From: Arthrobacter antibioticus
GTDB taxonomy: Bacteria > Actinomycetota > Actinomycetes > Actinomycetales > Micrococcaceae
Reading direction: 5' to 3'
DNA: 64,000 nucleotides
NCBI RefSeq assembly: GCF_030063205.1
Contig: NZ_JASISQ010000004.1
Coordinates: 307,567-371,566 of the forward strand
A program made the translations under genes and the position numbers. The notes beneath the pieces were generated by a model. It did no database searches, was not told the origin of the DNA, and saw only the letters and a program-made list of their open reading frames with translations. Position 1 is the stretch's first letter. Each line of letters opens with the position of its first letter. Of the stretch, positions 38,553-45,932 are shown piece after piece.

Positions 38553-38586
38553 CCCGACGTGCGCTCGCTAGCGCACGTCGGGTCAG
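38549..38586. terminator. Perfect 17-bp palindromic stem between convergent genes
   Basis: CTGACCCGACGTGCGCT pairs without mismatch with 38570-38586 around loop CGCT. The left arm contains the stop codon of the M23 gene, and the right arm ends 5 bases before the end of the acyl-CoA dehydrogenase gene. It probably stops transcription from both sides, although no T-run follows. Confidence 0.75.
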
Positions 38587-38591
38587 TGGAA

Positions 38592-39806
38592 CTATACGAT
38601 CGCCGAGATCCCTGTGATAGCACGTCCTGTCACGAGCGTGTTGATTTCGTAGGTTCCTTCGTAGGAGTAGATGGCTTCGGCATCTGCGAAGATCTTTGCC
38701 ATCTCAAAGTCTGTCACTATGCCGTTCCCACCCAGGAGGCCCCGTCCCATAGCTACTGTCTCGCGCATACGGGCAGTGGTGAAGGCCTTAGCCAGCGCGG
38801 ATTGTTCATCCTTTGCCTGACCCAAGTCTTCTAGCTGGGACAGACGAACCATCATGCCGGTAGATGCCACAGTGTTGCCCAGCATTTTCACTAGCTGGTC
38901 CTGCACCATCTGGAAGGAGGCGATGGGCCGGCCAAATTGTTGGCGCTCAACAGCGTAACGGCGAGCTACGTCGAAAGCAGCCATCTGCTGCCCCACGGCC
39001 TGCCATGCAACGGCAAGACGAGTGACCTTCAGGACTTTGTTGGTGTCGCGGAAGCTGTTTCCACCGGCAAGCTTGAACTCATGCGGGACAACCACGTTTT
39101 CAAGGGTGATGTCAGCATTTTGCACTGTGCGCAATGCCGTCTTGTTTTCGATCTTAGTGGCCCCATACCCGGGCAGTTTCGTGTCAACGAGGAATGCTTT
39201 AACTTGGTTATCTGCCACGTCACGGGCGTAGATGACGACCCAGTCGGAGAACGTTGCGTTGCCAATCCAGCGCTTGGCGCCATTGAGGATCCAGTTCTCC
39301 CCTTCGCGCACAGCGGTTGTGCGCGTGCCACCTGCAACGTCCGAACCGCCGAGGGGTTCGGTTAGACCAAAGGCACCAATTTTTTTCATAGCGTAGATAT
39401 CTGGCAGCCATGCAGCTTTTTGCTCTTCGGAAGCCAGCGCCTCAATGGAACCGGTAAACAGTCCGTCATGCACGCCCATGAACGTTGCGATGGAAGCATC
39501 TGCACGAGTAAATTCTGCGTGACTCAGTCCCGCATAAAGGCTTGAGTAGCCCTGCCTGTGGACTGGGCTCATGATATCCAGCTTTGCCAATTTCGGAATG
39601 AGTTCCATCGGGAACTCACCGCGGTTCCAACAATCAGTGGCAATTGGTTTGACTTCTTTGGCGAGGAAGTCGCGAAGTTCCTGAAGGCGCTCCTGTTCCT
39701 CGGCGGAGAGCAACTGCTCAAATCCGTAGAAGTCGCCATCGGCGTAGGGGAGGTTGTTGAGGTCTACTGCAGCCTTAGACACGGGCAATCCTTTGCTTGA
39801 ACTCAT
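38592..39806 (-). CDS. Acyl-CoA dehydrogenase, glutaryl-CoA dehydrogenase-like
   Basis: FAD enzyme of the GCDH branch. The marker segments are AFGLTEPLGGSDVAGGTRTTA, LNGAKRWIGNATFSDW and the C-terminal IYSYEGTYEINTLVTGRAITG with the catalytic Glu in YEGT. GCDH oxidises and decarboxylates glutaryl-CoA in lysine/tryptophan breakdown; relatives act on other acyl-CoAs. Start placed at 39806 (MSSSKGLPVSK), since the longer frame to 39884 adds a basic stretch without family similarity; ribosome site is weak. It stands alone, not in an operon. Confidence 0.83.
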   Translation of the reverse strand: MSSSKGLPVSKAAVDLNNLPYADGDFYGFEQLLSAEEQERLQELRDFLAKEVKPIATDCWNRGEFPMELIPKLAKLDIMSPVHRQGYSSLYAGLSHAEFTRADASIATFMGVHDGLFTGSIEALASEEQKAAWLPDIYAMKKIGAFGLTEPLGGSDVAGGTRTTAVREGENWILNGAKRWIGNATFSDWVVIYARDVADNQVKAFLVDTKLPGYGATKIENKTALRTVQNADITLENVVVPHEFKLAGGNSFRDTNKVLKVTRLAVAWQAVGQQMAAFDVARRYAVERQQFGRPIASFQMVQDQLVKMLGNTVASTGMMVRLSQLEDLGQAKDEQSALAKAFTTARMRETVAMGRGLLGGNGIVTDFEMAKIFADAEAIYSYEGTYEINTLVTGRAITGISAIV

Positions 39807-39988
39807 CTTTGAATGGAGAATTGTTCGGCCCAAACCGAACATGTTACTGATGGGTAACTTACCGTATGTGCGTTGTTCAAGCAACAGTGTAATTCCTCTG
39901 AGTGCTCAACGTTTCACATTTTTTCGCCCCTCCCGGCCCATATTTCGGATGTAGCGATTTCGGCTGGAACCAATCCGGGCAAAAAAAG

Positions 39989-40028
39989 AGCCGCAGGTCA
40001 GATACTTTGAGGTATCTGACCTGCGGCT
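39989..40028 (-). terminator. Rho-independent terminator of the tRNA(CAU) gene
   Basis: A perfect 17-bp stem (AGCCGCAGGTCAGATAC and complement) with a 6-base loop. On the minus strand it is followed by C and seven T. It lies 7 bases after the tRNA 3' end. Confidence 0.93.
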
Positions 40029-40035
40029 TAACATG

Positions 40036-40109
40036 TAGGGCCACTCGGACTTGAACCGAGGACCTTAGGATTATGAGTCCTGCGCTCTAACCAGCTGAGC
40101 TATGGCCCC
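40036..40109 (-). tRNA. tRNA-Met (CAU)
   Basis: 74-nt cloverleaf. The 5' acceptor strand GGGGCCA pairs with TGGCCCT, the D arm is GCTC...GAGC, the anticodon loop is CTCATAA (CAU), and the T arm is CCTCGGTTCAAGTCCGAG. CCA is not encoded. The C27-A43 pair at the top of the anticodon stem is mismatched. Elongator Met is the likely identity; a lysidine-modified Ile2 with the same CAU anticodon cannot be excluded by eye, while an initiator is unlikely because its anticodon-stem GGG/CCC is absent. Confidence 0.85.
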
Positions 40110-40189
40110 ATGCAAGGTGCCCATCGTGTTCCACACTTCAAAAATGCGGTCCAGGAAAAAGCACTCCCACAATACTAGTGCGTCACAGG

Positions 40190-41395
40190 CTAAAGTGCAT
40201 GATCCTCGTAGCTGCCGCCACGATAAATATCTTCGAAAGTGTCAAGTGTCTTTGTTAACCCATGCCGGGAAACCATCGCATGGCTAGCAGCACCCATGGC
40301 TTCGCGGTCTTCGCCAGACAGGCTCATGATGGTGGTAATTTTTTCTGCCAAGTCATCGCTGTCGTTGGGAGTGAACAGGTATCCGTTAACGCCGTTCTCT
40401 ACCAAGTGCGGAAGAGCCATCGCATTGGCCAGCACCACAGGAGTGGAAGCGCTCATGGCCTCCAAGGTCACAAGTGACTGCAATTCTGCGGTGCCAGGCA
40501 TGACGAACAGATCCGCTTTGAGGTACACCTCACGAAGTTCTTCATCGGTGATCAACCCCGTGAAGGTCACCAAAGAAGACAATCCCAACTTTTCGGCTTG
40601 AGCCCGGAGCGCATTCTTTACTTCTCCGCCGCCAACCACAACCAGGTGTAGGTTGAGGTCTCTGGAGGTCTTGGCAATGGCGTCGATGAGAACGTCAATG
40701 TGTTTCTCTTCGGCAAGACGACCCACGAACACAACCGTGGGATAGGGATTCCGTGGAACGTCCTCACCAACAGCAAGTTCATAATTACCGGACTCAATAC
40801 CATTGGAGAGCGGCAAAACTTTACGCAGGAAGGCATGCTCGTGCATTGCCTTGGCGGCCAAGGGAGTCGGGGTTGTCACAACGTCAGCGCGGCTCATCAC
40901 CTTGCCCATATCCCGCCACGACACCCGGCCAATAATATTCTTAAACCATTGCGGGAATGGCAAGAACGGGTTCAGGTTTTCCGGCATGAAGTGATTGGTT
41001 GCCACAATCCTGATGCCCCGACGTGCAGCCTCATAGACCACGTGTTCACCGATCATGTAGTGACTTTGCACATGCACAACATCAGGTTTAATCTCATCAA
41101 AGAGCGTCGCAATGTCCTTTTTAATCTCCCACGGTAGGCAGATCCTGAAATACTCGTGGGTTGGCACCGAACGCGACCGTAAGCGGTGCACAGTGGCTTC
41201 TGGACGCTGCTCAGTGAACATGCGCCCGCCATCTGCGCGGCATGCCATCACGTGCACCTGGTGGCCTCTGCCTGTCATCCCCGTAGCCAGACGGAAACAG
41301 AACTGCGCCGCCCCGTTGATGTGCGGGGGATAAGTGTCGGCTGCGATCAAGATGGTAAGCGGCTTTTGGGCGCTTTCATTCCGGGTGGATGTCAC
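40190..41395 (-). CDS. GT4-family glycosyltransferase (GTG start)
   Basis: GT-B retaining glycosyltransferase of 401 residues. TILIADTYPPHINGAAQF-like N-terminus (seen: ADTYPPHINGAA), VHVQSHYMIGEH, the donor-site VVFVGRLAEEKHIDVLI and the E-x7-E-type AELQSLVTLEAMS are present. The longest frame begins at a GTG at 41428, but CAGGAG lies eight bases before the GTG at 41395, which was chosen. It follows a CDP-alcohol transferase and a DMT transporter on one strand, suggesting a sugar-lipid product such as a glycosyl-diacylglycerol or phosphoinositol mannoside; this is an inference. Confidence 0.85.
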   Translation of the reverse strand: MTSTRNESAQKPLTILIAADTYPPHINGAAQFCFRLATGMTGRGHQVHVMACRADGGRMFTEQRPEATVHRLRSRSVPTHEYFRICLPWEIKKDIATLFDEIKPDVVHVQSHYMIGEHVVYEAARRGIRIVATNHFMPENLNPFLPFPQWFKNIIGRVSWRDMGKVMSRADVVTTPTPLAAKAMHEHAFLRKVLPLSNGIESGNYELAVGEDVPRNPYPTVVFVGRLAEEKHIDVLIDAIAKTSRDLNLHLVVVGGGEVKNALRAQAEKLGLSSLVTFTGLITDEELREVYLKADLFVMPGTAELQSLVTLEAMSASTPVVLANAMALPHLVENGVNGYLFTPNDSDDLAEKITTIMSLSGEDREAMGAASHAMVSRHGLTKTLDTFEDIYRGGSYEDHAL

Positions 41396-41437
41396 GGATA
41401 AAACTCCTGCTGGCTGATTGAAGAGCACGGGGCCCGC

Positions 41438-42340
41438 TCATTGTTTGCGTTGATCCTTTTTTGCAGCTTTCCGGCGTTTAACCACATCCGGATGGTGCCT
41501 GGACAGCGCAATGACCCCAACAATAGCAAGTAAAGCTGCTCCCGCCATGGCAATCGCTACCACTGGTGGAACATCGTCACGAAGCTCACCTAAAATAACT
41601 ATCCCAATGGCCACTCCAACCATTGGATCAATCACTGTCAGCCCGGCAATCACTAAATCGGGCGGGCCACTGGCATAAGCGCTTTGCACAAACCAGCTAC
41701 CCAGTCCCCCCGCTGCCGCGATGGCAATGACCGAATACCACTGGACATTCAACAAAAACAGGCCGTTGGGGTCAAAGATCTGCTTGGAAATGATCCGTGT
41801 TAATACTGCGACAAAACCAAATAAGACGCCGGAACCCAGGATATAGAAAAAGGCCTTCAGGCGATGCTTGAACATGAGCAGGGCGCCACCAAAAATGATG
41901 ACGACAGCGGCTAGTAACAACACCACGGTCAGCTCTTGATTGGAGCTGACGTGGGTGTTTTCGCGGACAACGTTCACGGCCATCAGCACAAACAACGCAC
42001 TGCCGGCAACGCAGGCTGTGATGGAGACAACTGTGGCACGGTTGAGTCTGATGCCTTGGTCGCGGGAGTTAACAATGGTGGTGATCACCAGTGCTATGGC
42101 ACCGATCGGCTGCACCACAGTCAAGGTGCCCAGGGTCAGCGCCACAACGTTCAACACCGTACCAGCAGCCAGTAGAGTGAGCCCCAACACCCAGCGCGGG
42201 TTTCGCAGCAGCCGCAGGAATCCTGCCCCACCCAGTGCCAGTCCGCCGGTGTTATTCTGCACGGCACTGCCCTGGCGTTGGGCACCGAAGGCAAGGAAGA
42301 AGGCGCCCGCCACGGCGCATGCCACGGCGATCCACATCAT
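41438..42340 (-). CDS. DMT-superfamily membrane transporter (EamA/NIPA-like)
   Basis: 300 residues, nine or ten membrane helices, with a basic C-terminal tail (RRKAAKKDQRKQ). The repeated half structure is seen in LGTLTVVQPIGAIALVITT and LTVIDPMVGVAIGIVILGE, where PIGA and DPMVG mark the fourth helices of the two halves. Such proteins move small metabolites, metals or lipid intermediates. It overlaps the CDP-alcohol transferase stop by 4 bases, and the GT4 gene follows 42 bases later. A flippase role for the lipid made by its neighbours is conceivable but unproven. Confidence 0.78.
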   Translation of the reverse strand: MMWIAVACAVAGAFFLAFGAQRQGSAVQNNTGGLALGGAGFLRLLRNPRWVLGLTLLAAGTVLNVVALTLGTLTVVQPIGAIALVITTIVNSRDQGIRLNRATVVSITACVAGSALFVLMAVNVVRENTHVSSNQELTVVLLLAAVVIIFGGALLMFKHRLKAFFYILGSGVLFGFVAVLTRIISKQIFDPNGLFLLNVQWYSVIAIAAAGGLGSWFVQSAYASGPPDLVIAGLTVIDPMVGVAIGIVILGELRDDVPPVVAIAMAGAALLAIVGVIALSRHHPDVVKRRKAAKKDQRKQ

Positions 42341-42948
42341 GTGCGGTCCTGCGCTGTAGTGCTTGGGTGATGGAGTTGACGGTGCTTAGCTATCACCTTC
42401 ACGAAGTACTGGCTGAAGGCAATCACATGCATCACCATTCCAGCACCCAAGAATATCCACGCGAGTGTGTTTGTAAAATCTGATTCAAGCGCCTTAGCCA
42501 GCAGCAGCATGGGCGTGCCGATCATGAGCGCTGCAGTCCGTGTCTTCCCCAGCAACGTGACCTTCAGGTCAGCGTCCCCACGGAAAAAATATAGCGTAAC
42601 GCTCAGCAGGACCACGTCGGGTATCACCAGCAGCAGGAGCAGCCACAAGGGCAGGATGCCGGCGATTACCAAGGTGATGCTGACAGCTACCAACGCCACT
42701 CTGTCCGCTAATGGGTCCATCATTCGCCCGAGTTGAGATGTTTGGTTGAGTTTGCGGGCAACAAAACCGTCAATCCAATCGGTACAACCCATCAAGGCTA
42801 GAAGAAAAACACCCCATCCGTATTCGTGGCGGGCCAGCACAAGCCACACAAACACCGGGGTCCCCAAGAATCTCACCACCGTGATCACGTTGGGGATGGT
42901 GAGAATGGCGTTGGAGCTATCCATGGGTGCGCCTGAACTCCTGGACAT
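42337..42948 (-). CDS. CDP-alcohol phosphatidyltransferase (PgsA-like)
   Basis: Membrane enzyme of about 203 residues using CDP-diacylglycerol. The full catalytic signature D-G-x2-A-R-x8-G-x3-D-x3-D is present as DGFVARKLNQ through MMDPLAD. LTIPNVITVVRFLGTPVF is the usual first helix. The ATG at 42948 has GGAGG 8 bases upstream and was chosen over the longer frame to 42999. The acceptor alcohol (glycerol-3-phosphate, inositol phosphate or phosphatidylglycerol) cannot be told from the motif. First gene of an operon with a DMT transporter and a glycosyltransferase. Confidence 0.87.
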   Translation of the reverse strand: MSRSSGAPMDSSNAILTIPNVITVVRFLGTPVFVWLVLARHEYGWGVFLLALMGCTDWIDGFVARKLNQTSQLGRMMDPLADRVALVAVSITLVIAGILPLWLLLLLVIPDVVLLSVTLYFFRGDADLKVTLLGKTRTAALMIGTPMLLLAKALESDFTNTLAWIFLGAGMVMHVIAFSQYFVKVIAKHRQLHHPSTTAQDRT

Positions 42949-42992
42949 CGGTGTCACCTCCCCAGGTGGTTTTCGCGCGGGTGGCACAATGG

Positions 42993-43097
42993 TCAGCACT
43001 CAGTTTGCCAGTGCTGGATTTGCCAGTGCTGGATTTGCCAGTGTTGGGATTGCCGGTGCTGGGTTTGCTAGTGCTCAATTTGTTAGTGCCACGGCTC
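42993..43097. repeat. 15-bp minisatellite between genes
   Basis: The unit CCAGTGCTGGATTTG is repeated exactly at 43008-43022 and 43023-43037. Three more units with two to five changes run to 43082, and degenerate flanking units lie at either end. It fills most of the gap between the holin-fold gene and the CDP-alcohol transferase, in the latter's presumed leader. Each unit contains CCAG/CTGG, a small inverted repeat. Confidence 0.9.
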
Positions 43098-43128
43098 ATG
43101 TAGAACATGCCAACGGTGCCGAGTGAAA

Positions 43129-43983
43129 TTATTTCTTCGTCAACTTTCGCAGCAACACCAAACAAGCGGTGGCTGAGACGGCGAAAACACTCAGCGGCTT
43201 CCAGCGCTCTTTCACTGTGCCAACCGCCTCGCCCACGGCTCCGGATGCAGCCATGTTCACCGACTCTTTCGCCTTGTGTTTAGCGGTATCTACCAGGTAC
43301 GTAGTCTGCTTCTTAACATCTGCCTCAGCCAGGAGCTCTTCACGCAGGTCCAACAGGTGCTCACGGCGTGCGGTGGTGCGTTTGAGAAGCTCAGTTGTGT
43401 TGGCTTTGGGGCCATGCTCGGCTTCCTTTGCAGCACGCTCTGCAGCGTCCTTGGCTTTGGCTTCCTCGGCTTCCACTTTGCGAACCTTCTTTTCCTCCTT
43501 GGTCAGAGGTTCAGGGTCAAGGGTGGTCGGATCAAAGTCGCGGCCCTCTTTCAAGATGCCCAGATCATGGCGTACCCCTCGCCAAGCATGCTCGGGAATC
43601 AGTGGCAGCAACCCCTTAAACTTCTTGTAGCCAATTAGCCCGCTAATAGCCATGATCAGCAGCAACGCAGCACTGACCAGCAATGCTGACAGCCACAGCG
43701 GCATGATGGTCGCCAGCCCTGCAATTGCAGCAACTACCAAAGCAATGACCAATAGGACCGCGAAGACCAAGACTAAGCCTGCCGATATGGCCACCCCGCT
43801 CACACGGGATTTTTTGTGTTCCAGTTCCAGCTTGACCAACGAAATCTCATCGTTAAGCTGGCGAGGGACCAGCCGGGAAGCAGTTTTAACTGCTTCGACC
43901 AGAGCCGATCCACTAGTCTTCGGTTTGTCATCCACAAAGCCATGCATGTCTTTTTGCCAGTCCGTCACTGAGACCGCCTCCAT
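43129..43983 (-). CDS. Phage-holin-3_6 (DUF1469) membrane protein with charged C-terminal region
   Basis: 284 residues. Residues 25-60 form the conserved amphipathic lead (SALVEAVKTASRLVPRQLNDEISLVKLEL), followed by two long membrane helices (about 62-86 and 94-116). A highly charged Glu/Lys/Ala stretch (about 160-195) comes next, then a DUF3618-like C-terminal part ending in a last hydrophobic segment LSVFAVSATACLVLL. Despite the family name these are ordinary actinobacterial envelope proteins, not phage holins. Function unknown. It precedes the lipid operon on the same strand. Confidence 0.78.
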   Translation of the reverse strand: MEAVSVTDWQKDMHGFVDDKPKTSGSALVEAVKTASRLVPRQLNDEISLVKLELEHKKSRVSGVAISAGLVLVFAVLLVIALVVAAIAGLATIMPLWLSALLVSAALLLIMAISGLIGYKKFKGLLPLIPEHAWRGVRHDLGILKEGRDFDPTTLDPEPLTKEEKKVRKVEAEEAKAKDAAERAAKEAEHGPKANTTELLKRTTARREHLLDLREELLAEADVKKQTTYLVDTAKHKAKESVNMAASGAVGEAVGTVKERWKPLSVFAVSATACLVLLRKLTKK

Positions 43984-44289
43984 AGTGAGGGTTCACGGTG
44001 TCTATTTGAATACCCGCACGAACCCGAAATGTTTGTAGCACCACCTCTCAGTGGCACCGCTGTAATGTCAAAATTACCATCCATCCGCCCCGCTGTGGGC
44101 GCTGCCTTGCCGGGGCATTGTTGCGGAATAGTAAAGCATTCACTGGTGTTGATGGTTTCGGGGCAGCGAAACTGGCTTCCGGCGTCGTCAATCCCGAGGC
44201 ATAAATACGCATAGCATTAACCATGTGTTAGTCCTTTCTTCGCACTGGTCTGCACCCACACGTTCTAAACTTTCTTGAGGACTCTCGTT
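43984..44289. other. Intergenic region between divergent genes
   Basis: 306 bases without a supported gene. It contains a GGGTTC/GAACCC inverted repeat (43989-43994 and 44020-44025) with inner CGG/CCG, just upstream of the holin-fold gene. A TTGACA-like box lies on the minus strand near 44070, but no matching -10 was found. It must hold promoters for both flanking genes. Confidence 0.4.
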
Positions 44290-45510
44290 TTGACCACCAC
44301 CGCGCATCCAGGCGATGCCCTGTCCCGCCGCCAAAAATTGATCTATATTTTGGTTTTGGGGCTCCTTACGGCTTTGGGGCCCTTCACGATCGATTTGTAT
44401 CTGCCTGCCTTCCCGATCATTGGCCAAGAGTTTGGTGTCAGTGCTGCCGCCGTGCAGCTGACCCTGACGGCCACCACGATCGGCTTCGCTGTTGGGCAGC
44501 TGGTGGTGGGGCCTTTTAGCGACAAATTTGGTCGACGTATGCCCCTGATTCTGGCCACTGTGGTGCATGTGGGCGCCTCCGTAGGGGCCGCCATGTCCAC
44601 CGACATCACCATGTTGGGACTATTCCGTGTGTTGCAGGGAATCGGTGCAGCCGGTGGCGCAGTGGTAGCCATGGCAATGATTCGTGACCTCTTTGGCGGC
44701 TACCAACTGGTCCGGATGCTCTCCCGCATGGCCCTTGTCAATGGCATGGCCCCGATTCTCGCCCCGGTGATTGGCTCACAGCTACTGGGCATCATGGACT
44801 GGCCCGGCATCTTCTGGTTCTTGGCCGCCTATGCCGCCCTGGTGGTTATTGCCGCGTTCTTCTTCATCATCGAAACTCTCCCGCCTGAAAAGCGAAAGTT
44901 CGACGGCGTAAGTGTCGCCGGCCGCTATAAGACGGTGCTCAGCGACAGAATATTTGTTGGCACACTCTTAGTGGGTGGGCTGAACTTCGCTGCATTGTTC
45001 ACTTACCTCTCAGCATCCACGTTCCTTTTTCAAGTCACCTACCAGTTTTCCCCTCAGCAGTACGGGTTTCTGTTTGCCGTAAATTCTCTGGGCGTCGTCT
45101 CCGGCGTGCAGTTGGCGGCTCGCATCATGCGCCGCACTGGACCCCAGTGGGTGATCGCATGGGCCACAGTGGCCCAGGTGCTAGCAGCAGCGGCCATGGT
45201 CCTTTTTGATCAACTGCACTTTGGTTTGTGGGGTGTGATTGTGCCGTTGTGGTTCTTCATCTGTGCCACCGGCTTCATGTTCCCCTCCGTCCAAGTCCAA
45301 GCCTTGGTGCGTAACGGTAGGCAGGCCGGCACCGCTGCCTCACTGCTGGGTGCTGTTAACTTTGGTTTTGCCGGGCTGATTACACCTGTTGTTGGGCTGG
45401 TCGGAGTAAAAACCGCAACCCCTATGGCGTTGATCATGGGAATCGCTATTTTGCTGGCCATGGCTTCGCTGTGGTTCATCGTCCGCCCACGCACAGTCCC
45501 CGCGATCTAG
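44290..45510 (+). CDS. MFS drug-resistance exporter, Bcr/CflA type (TTG start)
   Basis: Proton-driven 12-helix efflux protein, 406 residues. ALGPFTIDLYLPAFPIIGQEF is the Bcr/CflA start, and motif A is GPFSDKFGRRMP. LQGIGAAGGAVVAMAMIRD and VNGMAPILAPVIGSQL are further family blocks. The long frame starts at a TTG at 44275 that overlaps the likely Shine-Dalgarno (GAGGAC). The TTG at 44290 has that GAGGA 8-9 bases upstream and was chosen. Substrates of relatives include bicyclomycin and chloramphenicol; here it is undetermined. Confidence 0.86.
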   Translation: MTTTAHPGDALSRRQKLIYILVLGLLTALGPFTIDLYLPAFPIIGQEFGVSAAAVQLTLTATTIGFAVGQLVVGPFSDKFGRRMPLILATVVHVGASVGAAMSTDITMLGLFRVLQGIGAAGGAVVAMAMIRDLFGGYQLVRMLSRMALVNGMAPILAPVIGSQLLGIMDWPGIFWFLAAYAALVVIAAFFFIIETLPPEKRKFDGVSVAGRYKTVLSDRIFVGTLLVGGLNFAALFTYLSASTFLFQVTYQFSPQQYGFLFAVNSLGVVSGVQLAARIMRRTGPQWVIAWATVAQVLAAAAMVLFDQLHFGLWGVIVPLWFFICATGFMFPSVQVQALVRNGRQAGTAASLLGAVNFGFAGLITPVVGLVGVKTATPMALIMGIAILLAMASLWFIVRPRTVPAI

Positions 45511-45558
45511 CACCTCTACTGCACCCCAGTCCCAACAGGTTCTGGAATTTGAGGCAAG

Positions 45559-45596
45559 AAAGAACCCCCACACTCTCAGGAGTGCGGGGGTTCTTT
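45559..45596. terminator. Bidirectional terminator between the MFS gene and tRNA-Asn
   Basis: AAAGAACCCCC pairs with GGGGGTTCTTT over 11 bp, and an inner CACT/AGTG stem closes on loop CTCAGG. Short A/T runs flank both sides. It can serve the plus-strand exporter and the minus-strand tRNA. Confidence 0.88.
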
Positions 45597-45605
45597 ATGC
45601 TAAAG

Positions 45606-45678
45606 CTCCCCCACCTGGACTTGAACCAGGAACCTTTCGATTAACAGTCGAACGCTCTGCCAATTGAGCTATAGGGGA
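45606..45678 (-). tRNA. tRNA-Asn (GUU), copy 1
   Basis: 73-nt cloverleaf. Acceptor TCCCCTA/TGGGGGA with one G-U pair, discriminator G, D arm GCTC...GAGC, anticodon loop CTGTTAA (GUU), T arm CCTGG-TTCAAGT-CCAGG. CCA is not encoded. A second copy with the same sequence lies at 45798. A terminator follows 10 bases downstream. Confidence 0.96.
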
Positions 45679-45753
45679 ATGAAGCAGCTTGAATCGTAGC
45701 AGCAAATTACAGCTGAATTCACCAACTATTTTTCCAGCACATCCAACACAATA

Positions 45754-45787
45754 ATTGTCTCCGGCTCACAATGTGACCGGAGACAAT
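45754..45787 (-). terminator. Terminator of tRNA-Asn copy 2
   Basis: ATTGTCTCCGG pairs with CCGGAGACAAT, and an inner TCAC/GTGA stem closes on AAT with one bulged C. It lies 10 bases after the 3' end of the second tRNA, so each tRNA has its own terminator. Confidence 0.85.
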
Positions 45788-45797
45788 ATCGCCTTGG

Positions 45798-45870
45798 CTC
45801 CCCCACCTGGACTTGAACCAGGAACCTTTCGATTAACAGTCGAACGCTCTGCCAATTGAGCTATAGGGGA
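45798..45870 (-). tRNA. tRNA-Asn (GUU), copy 2
   Basis: 73 nt and identical by eye to the copy at 45606. Anticodon loop CTGTTAA, discriminator G. It lies 62 bases downstream of dnaG on the same strand. The duplication includes only the tRNA and a few flanking bases; the terminators differ in sequence. Confidence 0.96.
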
Positions 45871-45932
45871 TCGTGCAGGAACAACAATAACAAAGGCTTG
45901 GCCGGTTGTGAAATCGGAGCTCCCCTCTCCGC

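Noticed and set aside
42746..43126. Plus-strand ORF ending in a repetitive FASAGFASAG-like peptide
   Set aside because: It runs antisense through the CDP-alcohol transferase, and its repetitive end is simply the 15-bp minisatellite read in frame; no ribosome site.
43129..43983. Possible prophage remnant because of a holin-family protein
   Set aside because: Phage_holin_3_6 proteins are normal actinobacterial membrane proteins; no other phage genes are near.
44029..44214. Plus-strand 61-codon frame in the gap before the MFS gene
   Set aside because: No ribosome site, no domain, and its codon pattern does not resemble its neighbours.
45606..45870. Genomic island attachment site at the tandem tRNA-Asn genes
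   Set aside because: Only the tRNA and a few bases are repeated, with a separate terminator between and no integrase gene nearby; a simple tRNA duplication.
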